Shown one piece after another: positions 32,470-45,300 of a stretch of DNA of 64,000 bases. The notes under the pieces were generated by a model. The model was not told the origin of the DNA and did no database searches. It worked only from the letters and a program-made list of their open reading frames with translations. The stretch is from Isoetes taiwanensis (lineage: Eukaryota; Streptophyta; Lycopodiopsida; Isoetales; Isoetaceae): NCBI GenBank assembly GCA_021234155.1, contig JAJEKV010000026.1, forward strand, positions 17,136,316 through 17,200,315, read 5' to 3'. The position numbers were made by a program, and so were the translations under genes. Position 1 is the first letter of the stretch. Every line of letters starts with the position of its first letter.

Positions 32470-35400
32470 CTAAATCCCCATTGCCACTTCATCTCTTATA
32501 TCATGTGCAATATCATCTTGCTCCTCATCACCAAGCTGTAGATGCAATAAATGTGCAGGCACAGTACCAGTCTCTTCATCATCGTCATAATCTATGATCT
32601 GATGATTTGTTGAATCCATTGGTAGACATAGCACATCCTCAAGTGGATTGTCCTCATCTGAATCATGATTTTCTGCCCAATCACCCGCCATTTCATGGAT
32701 GTTGTCTTCAGGAGCATCAGTTCCCTCAAGTAAAAGTGTTGGATCAGTCTCAAAAGAATCCATATGCAAAGTAGAAGGATCAATCATACGTCGCGATGTC
32801 GGTGTTGCATGAACTACAATCCACCAATCAGTGTCCCTCTGATTCTTATGGAAGAAAACCTGCTCAACTTGTCTAGGATAAACAAATGGCTCGTCCATTT
32901 CTCTTAAAAATTGAGTAGAGTTAACCTCATAAAAACCTGATGGATGATGCCTCATTGTACGATTTCTTCCTCGATAACATGCTTTGAACCACTTTGCTTT
33001 CAACAAGTTGACTTTGAAGGAGCGATAATCCACTTCAATGATATCTGTTATTTGACCAACATAAGTGAGATCACTTTCCAACGGTTGATTGTCCCTAATG
33101 GAGGCTTGACTTTTTTGCTCAAAGCATGCTGCAATACCGCTATCAAATGTAACTCTACTTCTATCAGTGCTCATGACTCGAAAATGTTGTCCATATGCCC
33201 ACATTGATGTGTAGAATTTTGCCTGCAAGAGTTAAAGATCAACAACATATCAACAACTATACTGGCAAGTTGAAATAGTATACGAATTAAAATATACCTT
33301 CTTCGAACATCCAAGTGCTACATTATAGTCGTCTTGTGCAATTTGAATGCCTTGACATTCTGCTTCTTCCATTTTACGTAACAGCCACTCTCGTGGCATT
33401 GTTTCAGGCAACATTTCAAGATCTTCCAAGGTCCTCGTGCGTTTTCCACGCCTTGCCCTCCTTCCTAAACCATGACTTTTTCTAGTTTCCTCTCTTTCCA
33501 TACGCGCAATCTTATATTGTTCTCTCCATGCATCTAGGCTATCACAGTTTGCCATTACCCACTTGTTTATCTCCAAGTACATTTCTTTGCTAAGTTTGCG
33601 TTCCACACCAATGCCTTCAAGAACTTCTCCCATGTCTTCTACGAACTGTTCTCTCTGCCATATGCATGGGGCATTAATATCTATGGATGTGGTTGCATCA
33701 CTCATAAAGAAAAGAATCTCTTGCACGAAATGCCCTTCAGCCATACATGCTTCTGGTCTAGCCATCTGACGAACAAAGCCTTTCAAAACTTTCATATATC
33801 GTTCCAAAAAAAACATCCAATGACCAGGAGCCGGTCCAACCAAACGGATTTCTTCAGGAATATGTACAAGAAGATGCAGTTGAAGATCAAACAAGCTAGT
33901 AGGAAAGTTTCGCTCTAATATGCACAACAATTCTGCAACTTCAACCTCCATTTTTGATATGTCAGAGGCATTGATTTCTTTTAACGACACCCACCTTTAT
34001 ACAAAAGTAAATGATTAAAATCACACACTAAGATAAAAATAAGATATTTCATCAAACTTTCTAATTACTATAATACCTTGCAAATTTGCCCAGTCGATAA
34101 ATGGCGTCACGAATCCTTGGCGTCAAGCAATTATCTATTGCACATGGTAGAAGATGCTACATAAAAGGACATGCATATGTAAGCAAACACATGATGAATT
34201 TTAAAAGAAAATCTAGGCTTACCTGAAGAAACTTGTGCCAATCATGTGATTTTAAGCCCAAAAGTTCACCATCTTTTGTAAATGCCCGACGTAGAGAAGC
34301 ACTATAGCCTGTTGGTGTTCGGATTGAAGATATCCAAGGTGCATCCTTGCACTTTCCATTGCCCAATGGCCACAACTGTGGCATGATATTTAACTCCTTT
34401 AAGTCATTCCTGCTCCCCAGAGTATCACACTCCCCTATTAAGTGTCTCCAAATTGAATGCCCAACATTCTTAAAGATGTGCATGGGGTCAAGCAAGTGTG
34501 CAATTTTCAACTATGACCAGTATTCAAGACGATAAAATATAGATAGTCTTTTCATACCAGGAGGTGGAGCGATCAAACCATCATCAGACACGTTTTGGGA
34601 CATACAAGCATCAGTCCATGTACGTAGCCAATCCTCAGGAGTTTTTCTTTTCGGTTTCTCAATAGTCACATTCCCACGCATACTATGTGTTGGTGGTAGG
34701 AACTTCTTATGGCCTTGATATATTTGCTTATTTAAATGCTTTGAACGATAAGATGTTAAGTTAGATACACATGATGGACATCCATGGTATCCACTTGTTT
34801 GTAAACCTACACAGTAATGTATAGACATTAGAAATGAGGAAACTATATATTATCATATATTTCTATATGCTTTAAAACTATACACGCACCTGAAGCAACA
34901 CTTAATCCTGGATAGTCATGGATAGTGAAACAACATATAGCACGAAAAGTAAAGAGATGAGGTGACCTTGCCACATCATACATGTTAATCCCCTTCCAAA
35001 GTACTTGTAACTCTTCTATAAGTGGCTCTAGATACACATCCATATTCCGTACTTGATATTTACCTATGTTATAACACAAAATTTGAGGACATAAATATAA
35101 AATAGGAAAAAAGTCTAATACAATATAAGAGGACATAAATATAAGACATGAGAAATGAAATATATATACCTGGAACAATAAGTGTCAGCATAAGATGCCC
35201 CGTCTTTGTTGCTAGCCAAGGAGGAATATTGTAATTCACCACCACAATAGGCCATACACTGTGACTAGATGACCTTTGGCCAAATGGACAAACACCATCT
35301 AACCCGATGGCAAGGCGTAGGTTTCTTGGTTCTTCTTTAAAAACTGGCCACTTATCCTCAATGTGTTTCATTGCTTCACCATCCACGGTGAGCCTTAAAA

Positions 35401-36783
35401 CACCGTCCGTACTACGATGCTTTGAGTGGAATTCCATAAGTGCACTAAGTGATGGACAACAAAACATCTTGCGTAACCTTGGTATTAAAGGCATATGACG
35501 CAAAACTTTCCTTGGAACTCTTGCCGTCCTCATCTTGCTATCATACCTTGGCTCATTGCATTTGGGGCATATGTCCAACTTTTCATATTCATTGCGATAA
35601 AGGATACAGTCGTTAGGACATGCATGTATAGAATTGTATTCCAAACCTAGTTCCTGCAAGCATGACATTGCTTCTCGTCTATTCCTTGGAAGGCAATGAC
35701 CTTCAGGTAATATATCCCCCAATAAACTGCAAACCAATACGTAATAAACAACTTATTCAAATACCAGTTAGAATGAAAATTTTCCTCTTACCTAAATAAC
35801 TGGGAAAGACTATTGTTGCTCCATCCGCACTTATGTTGGAGATTTATTATTAATAAGCATGTCGCTAAACGTGAGATTTTAGAATTAGGATACAATGGCT
35901 TGCATGCCTCTGTATTCAATGCCATCGCCGTATCTAACATTTGTGCGTTTGGGTTGGCTTGTCCATCAACAGGTAGAGCCTCGTTGTTTGTTGGAAAGAA
36001 CTGGTGAATAGCGTCTACTAGACCAGGCTCCGGAGCAAACTCTTCATGTAAAGAAGTATCAAATTCCTACATATTACACATAAAAATCATTTTTTAACCA
36101 ATAATAATAGATATCTCAATAATAAATTGAAGTTACCTCAACTTCTTCAATATTTTCTCGATTAGCATTCACGCTGGAAGTGGGTGCATTCGTACACCAT
36201 CCATATGATAACCTATGTTGCTCTCGGACGTCAAAAGGCAGTTGTCTACTGCCAGCACACTCTTTGCACCAACAAAGTGCCTTTTGATCAAAAATTTTAT
36301 CATTTGGATCACTTTCAAAGGAGGACGATGAAGATGAGTTGCACCTACACTCATCAAAATTTATAATACAAATTTTTAGAATTTTATACATGATCTACTT
36401 GACTCTAGATAAATACCCTTCTATGTTAATGAACATCAAATAAAAACTATTGATGAGCATCAAATTATAATTACAAAGTACCATAGCAATTAAATTATTA
36501 TTTGATAGTGGCATATATGCTAGTGGCCCAAATAGTTGATTCAGAAGACAACATGAAGTTTTATCATTTAGAATTGTAAACACTGATGCCTTAAAAAACG
36601 AGATTGACAAAAATAACGAGATTGACAAAAATAAAAAATAAAAGAAAATACAAACCTCCTTTGCAGAACTCGGCGCCGTCGTGCACGTCTTCGAGCTGTT
36701 GGAGTCGAACAAGAAGATTCTTCTGATTGCCTCGGTTTAGGGTCTTCGTCATTTGGAGATGAAGACGAATTTGATGGAGTCAT
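32470..36783 (-). CDS. CACTA TNP2-type transposase (Transposase_21, DUF4218, DUF4216), multi-exon
   Basis: This enzyme cuts and joins the element's ends. From ATG 36783 the minus strand gives a Ser/Arg-rich start (MTPSNSSSSPNDEDPKPRQS). Then come a segment with ALCWCKECAG (about 36280) and the transposase core from about 35737: NDCILYRNEYEKLDICPKCN, LRLAIGLDGVCPFG, VVVNYNIPPWL, GYHGCPSCV and IAHLLDPMHIFKNVGHSIWR. A DUF4218 block follows at 33990-33250 (FPTSLFDLQLHLLVHIPEE, RYMKVLKGFVRQMARPEACM), then a DUF4216 block at 33228-32470 (FKVNLLKAKWFKACYRGRN, FVYPRQVEQVFFHKN). Exons are separated by short introns (for example acceptors near 35160 and 34870). Exact boundaries were not all resolved, and intactness is likely but unproven. 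Confidence 0.88.
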
Positions 36784-37044
36784 GGCCGCTATAGATTAGT
36801 AATGAAAGAAGCTAGTGATTTTATTTCATGCAGCATAGAATCGGCCGTTGAAGCAGAAGGCCATTACAGACATGCTCCTGAATGATTCTGTATATTTGGA
36901 AGCACCATAGAATCAATTTACTGGATTTGCAGAAGGCCGTTGCAAAATTTGAGGCTACATCACCGGCCTAAAAAATGTTCCATATTTGTATTTTAGCCCT
37001 ATTTCAGCTCAAGCTTGAAGCCCGTTTCACAGCTGGTGGAGATT
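36784..37044. promoter_or_regulatory. Shared upstream region of the two divergent CACTA genes
   Basis: Only about 260 bp separate the start codons of the transposase (36783, minus) and the accessory gene (37045, plus), so both promoters must lie here or in 5' UTRs. No motif stands out. Confidence 0.5.
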
Positions 37045-40000
37045 ATGGATGATGCACGAAGAAATGCCAAAGGCAAGGCACAGGCACGTGAGATGGGTTC
37101 TAGTAGCAAGCAATCTAGAACCCTTTCTAGATCAAGCAATGCATCAATGTCCATGAATCGGTCCATTACACAAGAGGCTCTCACCCAATCCCAGATTCTG
37201 GAACAAATTGCATCTCTTACACAGCTATTGAGCCCTGGGATTAGGGATAAGGCCAATGCAATTTTGGGTGCTCAAGACTCCAAAGGAAGTAAACGAAGTG
37301 GCAAAAGCAAAAGAAAATCCATTGAAGCATCAACTTCCAGCATACATTTGGATGAACAGATAGAAGATCATGAAGATGAACAGGAGGACGATCAAGGTGG
37401 AAGGAGTGTTGTTCTAAAATTTCTCTCAAAGAAACAGGTATGTTTCTTCCACCTCTAGCTGATTTATTTGCTGTTTTATTTGCTGTGCAATACCTTCTTT
37501 TGCAACGGCATATCATTATCCTGAAGATTATGGAGTTCATCTAAGCATTTTATAACTCCTGTCATCAACCTCTGTGATGCATGTCCTGCTCCTAAATGAG
37601 CTGATATAATGCCTAAAGAGCTGATATAACGCCTAAAGCCATGGGCCATGCTCCTCTATATTGATAGCCAAGCATGCTCTCAGCTGTCACACTTGGAGGA
37701 GAGTTCGGCTTGTCCCCATGAAGCTGTATTTGGCATATGCCTTGCTGAATCATGCTATCATCAATACAGTTACCTACTAAAGCTTTTGAACAATCTGATG
37801 CGCCAAAAGCCACTTCCTCCTGCTATGCATATGCAGGATATCCACAGCACTTGATGCTGGATCAGATTTTTTGTTCTTCTGTTTACTTCCTTGTGTGTTC
37901 ATAACTGCTTGTCTATCCACATTTGGCATACATGCTAATAAGGCTGCTACCAATAACAACATTAAACTGCAGCCCAATTTGTAAAACCTGCTCATGGATG
38001 CATTTACTATATTCTATGGCACCAATACCACCACATGCTTTAAAGATGCTCACGAAGATGCTGCCACATGCTTTCAAGATGCTCACCAATGCTGCCACAA
38101 GCATTCAAAATGCTCGCAAATGTTACCTTATCAGGGTTTAGGACTGTATGCTTGCAAATGTTACCTTATCAGGGTATAGGACTCTATATGCAACAGGATA
38201 AGGACTCTGTATGCTTCATCTAAATTTCCAGTTTTAGCATTTAGGCTGGAGATCAGTTTCAGCGATCTGTTGATGTATATGCTTTCCATGTTCTATGTTA
38301 GTGCATCACAGTTTCCATGCTTGGCGTGAGTTAATACGATTGCATTCCAAGTATATGGAGTTGGTTCTGCAACTTTTGCAGAAGCCTGGCTTGCTTTAAC
38401 TAGACTTCTACAGGTAGCAAAGATCAAAGAAATCTACCTGATTCCACATCCTTCCATTTGAAACATTCGGTAAGCAGGCAGAACACAATGTCTCTTGATA
38501 AAATGCCATCTTTCCTGGCTCTGATTTCTGTGGACAGCCAACCTGGTTTAGCTAAGGACTGGAACGCCTTTGAAATGAAAAAACAGCAGCATACAAGGTA
38601 TCTGCCCCACTGTAAATTATCCGGAGTGCAGCAAAAGACCATTGTGTTTTGAACAGTCTTGCGTTAAGTTTTCAAAAGCTTGGTCTTTCAATGTTTTATG
38701 GGCAGCATCTTTCAACGTGATTCAGCTTGGTCTTTCAACATTGTAGTTTTTTTTTTTTGTTTGAGAATACTTTATCTATTGAGGTATGGCAGTATGCAGG
38801 CATCAAGAAATATATCTGCATTTGAACTTGTGCATATGTTTTGGTTTTTCCTAATACTTTGAACTATCAGATCTGCGTTAATGGAGGTGGACAAATCCAT
38901 ATGGATAGTGCAGGAAAGAAATTTATGAACTCAGCAGCAGAGTACATGAAATTTCATTGCCATGACATCCATCAAATATGGCCAAGAGTGAAGAAGAGAC
39001 ATAAGGCGCGTGTAATTGCTGAATTGAAGGCCCATTATGGTGTTGGGTTCTCTAAGCGTGACGTGTTAAAAAAACTTGGTCGGCGATGGAATCATTATAG
39101 GTTAGTAGATTGCTTTATTAGATAGCTTGATATAAATCTTTCTCATAAATTTTGCTTGTGCATTTTATAGAACTAAGTTGAGGAAAGAAGTAAGAGAAGA
39201 TCCGAGCATGGATAAGCCAGATGAAGTAAGACAAGATTCTTGGAACTTATTTATAGAAGATAGCAAGAAGGTGTATGCTCGTTTTAAACTAGCTGCTGCT
39301 GCAAGGAAGAAGAAGCAAAACACAGGCTCTGGCGGAGATGATTACATCAAGGCGGAATTTGTAAGTGGCTTTATGTGTGTGTATTTTCTTTTTAATTCTT
39401 ATTGGCTTTAACTTATCAAACAGTTCAAGCACTATTGTGGCTATCCCACGGACTTACAACTTCATGAGATAAAAGAGGCAGGTGGATTTCAGCGATGGAT
39501 TAAAGATCAAGAAGTCTCAGATAAGAGGGTATATTTCATTTATGCTCATTGTCTTTTATTTTTTATATTCACGCTATTGTTGTGGTTTATATTTAGTATG
39601 ATGCAAAGGATTTTGTAGGCAAGGGTGCAACAAAATGCACCTTCAAACCCAAAATTGTTTCTGAGAAGGTACGTCCATAGGTATATTTTTTTGCATTGCT
39701 AAATCAATTGTCTCTGCATAGCTTAATTTAGATCTCTTTCGTTGTCTTTGAAGGAAAACAAAAATACTGATGGGCAACAAGAAAAAGATGGGGAGGACGC
39801 TGAGCCTTTAGAAGATGAACTAGACATAATTGGTCTAGATGAAGAGGTAAAACACAATTGAAGTTTTTGATTTCGTGAAATTTCATTTTTTTTTTTTAAC
39901 TTTTTATTGTTGCTATGTAGGACAATGAAGAAGAGGCAAGTGAGAAGGAGACAAGTGGGTCCTCTGATAGTGATGGCAGCACTAATTCATCAAGTGCGTC

Positions 40001-40133
40001 ACATGAAAGCTACTCAAGTAGCGAAGATGAATCTGAGGGATCACCAGTAAGGCAATCACCCTTGAAAAAAAAAAAAACATGCCATGATGTTGCTCGCGAA
40101 ATTTATCAGCGGCGTGGAGATCTTGAGCCTTGA
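37045..40133 (+). CDS. CACTA accessory protein (TNPA/Transposase_24-like), 7 exons, 431 residues, intact
   Basis: Exons: 37045-37437, 38871-39100, 39171-39360, 39424-39528, 39597-39668, 39754-39846, 39921-40133. All are GT-AG, phases agree, and the joined frame is open. The N-terminal 130 residues are basic and Ser-rich, then acidic. Exon 2 begins the conserved part (SAAEYMKFHCHDIHQIWPRV, then YGVGFSKRDVLKKLGRRWN). Exon 3 reads KPDEVRQDSWNLFIEDSKKV. Exons 6-7 are acidic and Ser-rich, ending HDVAREIYQRRGDLEP. Proteins of this kind typically bind subterminal repeats and assist TNP2. Intron 1 is long (1433 bp). The fine agreement of seven exons argues for recent activity or constraint. Confidence 0.8.
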
Positions 40134-40319
40134 ATGAAGCGATGACTCTTTACCATATTTTATTTTAGTTTGATGAACTACGTACTTTCAATCTTCTATG
40201 TTTATTTGCAAAATGTTTGTTTGGAAATTTGAAGATCAATATAAAGTTTTCTTGGATACATGAATCCACTTGGAATGCTTTAATATGGTTTGAGTTTTTA
40301 GATATGAAGCAAAATATTA

Positions 40320-41128
40320 ATAAATGGCAAAGCTCGAAAATTAAAAAATTAAAATAAATAAAAATAAAAATTTATACAAAAATAAAAAATAAAAATGAAA
40401 TAAAAAATATAAAAAATAAAAATACAAAAAGAAAATTGAAAAAATACAAAATAAATAATTAAAAATATAAAAAGAAAATTGAAAATAAATTGCAAAATGT
40501 TGTTAGAGGTGACACTATTGAAGTACCTAAAATGCTATTAGAGGTGATACCATCGGACCACTATAAAGATTTGTAATATGACTATAAATATGACACTATC
40601 AAATGCTAGTTATGACTTTAGAAATGATGTAAATTGTGTTACTTGATACTATACTCTATGACCCTATACATGATATTATATTTGACATAGTTATGATTTT
40701 AGAATGATGTAAATTGTGATACTATGTTCGATACTATTTGGTATACTCTCTGACCATATACATGGTATTATATTTGAGACTATTAATGTTGTACTTTCTG
40801 TCTCTTTAACTGATATTATATGTGGCACTGTTGATGACAATATGGTTGATACTAGCTATGGTACAAATGTTGACCTAATAGATGATGTTAATTATAACAT
40901 TAATTTGGTATTAATGATGATATAAGTGATGCTATAGGTGACACTATTATGTCAGGGTGGATAACACAATTAATGATACTAATTTTGACGTTACAGCTGA
41001 TGTTAACAATGACGATATCACTGATGATATATCATCAACGGGTTTAGTCATTCATTGTGTCAGTTTTCTAAAAGTTTTCAATACATGATTATAAGTATAT
41101 AAATGATGAAATTAATGACTTAAATTGC
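40320..41128. repeat. CACTA right subterminal region
   Basis: After an A-rich tract (40320-40500), many variants of 'GATGACACTAT', 'GATACTA' and 'TGATGTTAATTATGAC' occur. They are complementary in character to the left subterminal repeats. No gene is present. Confidence 0.6.
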
Positions 41129-41144
41129 CTATTCTCTTGTAGTG

Positions 41145-42050
41145 TTTGTTCAAGGAACCTGGTCCGAGAAGGTCCAAAAAAATCCAACATCCGTCTGGGA
41201 GAACATATCAAACCGCGAAGCGTCCTGCGGGCGACAGTGTAGAAACCAAAGTGTTTTGTCGTTCGGACATTGCGGAGGCTCCGAAATGGCGATTCGACTT
41301 CGCCACATCGTCCGGAATGCCAAAATTACCCTAGGGACCAAGTTACACGGTCACTTTTGCAAAAGAAAGAGACACTTACGCCCTACATTGCAGTATTCAG
41401 CACCCACCTCCCAGGCCAATTGACTACGAGTGTGTTGCACGTGAGATAGTTTGGCGCTTCTTCGAGAAGGGGTGGGCTTCTGGCCACAAAACTTGGTCCC
41501 TAGGGCAATGTCGACGTTCTGAGTCCATTGGCAGAGACAGATCACGGTTCCGGAGAGGGGAAGTTGCACGTCCGTCGCCAGGGCCTTCGGGAGAGGACTT
41601 TTGGGGCAAGCTGCTTCCGGGTGGTTTTTAGGGTCCGTGCTCTGGCGTCAACACCCCCCCTCTACGCAAGACACGGCGCAAGGTCCTAGTCAAATCTGAC
41701 AAGGATAGAGCCTCCGAAACGTAAACCCTATGAGTTGCCAGGTTCTAGCAGGGTTTGCGTTTTGGGTGCCGAGTTTTGGTCTTTTGCACTTGGGACGTGG
41801 CCGATCACATGCAGTTGAGAACGCGAAGCAAGAGGAACTGACGGAATGGAGTTTGGACCTGTACTCCTCCCGCTGTGGCAGTTAGAAGTCAAGGCCCGCT
41901 TTTGCAGTAGCAAGACATTCGTAAATTCGTAATTAATGCATAGTATGGACTTAAATTCTGATTTTTTGTCAGCTAGCTTCCTAAGTCATCGCCAACATAC
42001 AGGCCAACTTTCAAAAATTTTGGATAAGGTTTAGATCAAATAGTTTGCAT
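41145..42050. repeat. Tandem unit, copy B, right part
   Basis: This continues copy B after the CACTA element: TTTGTTCAAGGAACCTGGTC through GACTACGAGTGTGTTGCACG to TAGATCAAATAGTTTGCAT, where the second transposon begins. It carries the 120-bp block from ATTCGACTTCGCC to CCAGGCCAATT that is deleted in copy C. With 31304-31538 it makes one full 1.13-kb unit. Confidence 0.85.
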
Positions 42051-42332
42051 GGGTAGAAGCACGCTGTGGTGTTCCAATTCGGCTGTCCCCCCTGTCCCCC
42101 CAAAATGTGGCGTTGCATCCACCACTTTTGTGGTATGAAAGTATAATTATGGCACCGCTCAGCTGTCGGTATTTAAGAATAGAGTCCCACTCAGCTGTGG
42201 GGGAAATTCTAATTTCAAAAACTAAAATTCAAATTCAAATTCCTATTCTTTGGCCCCTTCCTGTTCTTTGCCTGCGTCCTGTTCTTTGGCTCCCTCCCTG
42301 CTGCAAGCTCCAATCCATTGTGGATATGGATG

Positions 42333-45300
42333 TTAATGAGGTAATCTGTACACAAACCGGCATTTCGAGGCGGAGAAAGCGAAGAAGAACCAAGGAACAA
42401 GAAATGTTGAAGAAAAGATGCGAGAGGAAAAGAAGAAGAAAGAAAAATTGGAGCTTGCGAGAATTGGCGTAAGGATCCGTTCATCAAGAAGTGCAAGCGA
42501 TGAACGCCGTATTGTCCTTAGTTTGCTAACGTCTTTCCATAAAACGCACCAAAAGAATGGAGTATAGCACTAAGAAAAAAAATTTTACTTGATTTTTTTG
42601 AGGGATAAAACATTGGAAAAATTCATAGGTGAAGAATTAAAGGATTTGGAAGCCAAGAGCATCGTTATAAGGAGCCTCTGGGACTCCATGCGGTATCAAA
42701 CTCTCTACCAGCAATGACGCCTAGCGACCAAGAATAGTCTGCCTTGCAATGTCGTACCACGCCATGCGGTTCTGAAACAAGTAACAAAATCAGCCAATGA
42801 GATCTTGGAAAGGTATTAGGTGTTCACCCAAGAAACCCAAAAAAAAAGGCAAAAGAAAAAGAGGGAAGAGATCGATTACAATGATGGGAAATGGGTTTCT
42901 TACAAGAGGGCTAAAAGATTCGATGAAATTTCAGATGAACATATAGAAAAGATTCAAAAATTTTGGATTGAGAACACCAGAGTGTCTCCTAACACAAAGG
43001 ATGTTAGAACTAGAAGATTGGAGAGAAATGTAAGAGAAGAACATGCTGCCCACTATCTGGAGGAATCACAGGTTAGTTTATTTCTGTTAATCATGTTTTC
43101 TTAGTTATGGTGCTTAGTATGGTGGTGCATGTGGTGTTATTGTGTTGTCGAGATGATTGTGGTGTCTTGTATGCGAAGATGTGAATTGTGTGTAGTTGAC
43201 TCTAGTCCGAAATGCAATATTTAATGTTTGGAATATTATTAGAACATGACAATTGAGTACTCCTTTCTTGGGGTGTGTGTTAATGCAGTCTAAAAATATT
43301 TGAGCTATAACTAACTGATCCTGAGATACAAATTTTTGTTGAATAAAGACAATCAGATTCAAGCACAGCTCTGTTGGAAAGTATGATATATTAAAAAAAG
43401 GATCTTACAAAATTTGGCTTTACAAAATTTGGCTTTCCATTGAAAGCTCTGTGCAGAACTAAATTTACATGCATGATTTCCTAAGCAAACAGAAATCTTT
43501 GGTATGGTAGCTCGAACCTGGTGCATCCAAAATTATTGTTTTACGCACTAAAGCATCTAAGCTTTCTGCGGTCATCCCGAAATTTAACGGGATGAGGTTT
43601 GCCGATTAGCTTCCGCATCCCCCGGTGGTAAGTCACAATTCGCGGTAAAATCCGGCGCTGCGAGTCGAGGCGGACAAGTGACGAGAACAAATATACCGGT
43701 GCCCTTGCGGCATACATGTAACATAAGCTCATGAAATCGTCTAAGAGCTCTCTTCCCATCAATCGACTCCAAACATAGCCATTGAAGGCCCGAAGATCCG
43801 GTCATTTGTATGCCTTTAGGTTGGATTCGAAATCAGCAAAGAAGGTGGATTTAGGCATATCCACCTTGAGAGATTTATCACGAGCCCCTGTTTAACATGT
43901 ACCTAGATGCCCTCCCTCGGTCACCCTACAATAGCCGTAGTGATCTCTGAACATGGATCCTACCATGTTGCGGAATGAACTTCTTCGATTTGGGCTTGAA
44001 TTGGGAATGAAACGCCAAAAATCAGGGCGTAGGAACGGGATTTAGGACCCGATCCTTTTCTAATGATTAGAAGAGGAATGTAATTATTATCGGGGTATCA
44101 CAATTTCAGAAGTGTTTATGAGAGCAGGCTAGGCAGATTTTTTATGTCGAGGGCGAAATAGGATAAAAGTGATGTGATGTGATGTGTGGTGTGTGATGGT
44201 GTGTGTGTGGTGTGGTGTGGTGCGTTATGTCCATGGTGTCATGTGGGTGTGTGCATGTTAATGTATGATCTGGAGAATCTCCCCCTACACCCCACCACAC
44301 CCCATCTATCCCACCACCATAGACTACCACCACATCTTTGCACCACCACATTACCACCACATGCACACATCCCACCACATCCCCCGCCACACCCCACCAC
44401 CACCACCACACTCCACCACCACCACATCACACCACAATTCACAACACCACACCACACCACCACCACCACTACACCCCCCCCACCACACTCCACCACCACC
44501 ACACACCACCACCACCACCACCACCACCCCCCACCACCACACTCCACCACACACCACCACCACCACCACCACACACACCACTACACACACCACCACCACC
44601 ACTCCCACCACCACACCACACACCACTCCACCACCACCACGCCCCACACACCCACCCACCACCACCACCACCACCCCCACCACCACACCCCACCACCACC
44701 ACCACCACTACACCACCCCCCACCACCACACCACCCCCCACCACCACTCCACACTCCACCATTTGGTGTATGGTGTGTGGTGAATGGTATGGTGTGTGGT
44801 GGGGTGTGGTGTGGTGTGGTGTGGTGTGGTGTGGTGTGTGGTGTGTATACACACTAAGGTGCTGGGTTAAGTGAATATGATGAGTGTGGGGCATGGTATA
44901 GTGCATGGTTTGGTGTGGTATACACATCCCAATAGTTTAGTGTTCATTTCATGCGGATGCTATTGTTCAAGAGGTTTACGGACCAACATCCGAGAAATTA
45001 AGATTAGATCTTCGAGCTTTTGAGAAGCTAAAACCACGTTTTGTTGTGAAATTGAAGGACTTCAATAGTTTTGCTTTGCATTCAAAGACGTGAGGATGCA
45101 AATGCTAGTGGATGGACTCAATGGGATGAGAACCAAACATCAGAAGAATTGCACTTGCACTGCGATGTTTGTAGATCACATGAACTTGGTCAATGCAGGG
45201 CACACCAGCATAAAATTGCAAGTACAGGAAGCTTGTGGAGATCTATATTGTGTCCAAAGAGTGAATTAGATGAGTTTCACAAGAAGGCGTGCATCCTTGG

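Larger units (their letters stand above)
31539..41144. mobile_element. Complete CACTA (En/Spm) transposon, 9606 bp, TSD TTT
   Basis: Left end CACTACAAGAGAATAG (31539-31554) and right end CTATTCTCTTGTAGTG (41129-41144) are perfect 16-bp inverted repeats, with weaker matching beyond. TTT flanks both ends (31536-31538 and 41145-41147), the 3-bp TSD expected of the family. Copy C of the host repeat has the uninterrupted sequence AATCCTTTGTTCAAGGAACC at 52320, with a single TTT, proving the insertion. Two convergent-from-the-ends genes are inside: the TNP2-type transposase (minus) and an accessory protein (plus), divergent from about 36.8-37.0 kb. AT-rich subterminal regions flank them. Confidence 0.95.

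Noticed and set aside
43500-43640. Possible tRNA suggested by GGTTCGAGCTACC on the minus strand
   Set aside because: It resembles a B box, but no A box, anticodon arm or acceptor stem could be folded around it.
44186-44927. Several long open frames rich in His/Pro/Thr or Val/Gly/Trp on both strands
   Set aside because: They are produced by the CCA/TGG simple repeat, which lacks stops in many frames; no start context or domain supports them.
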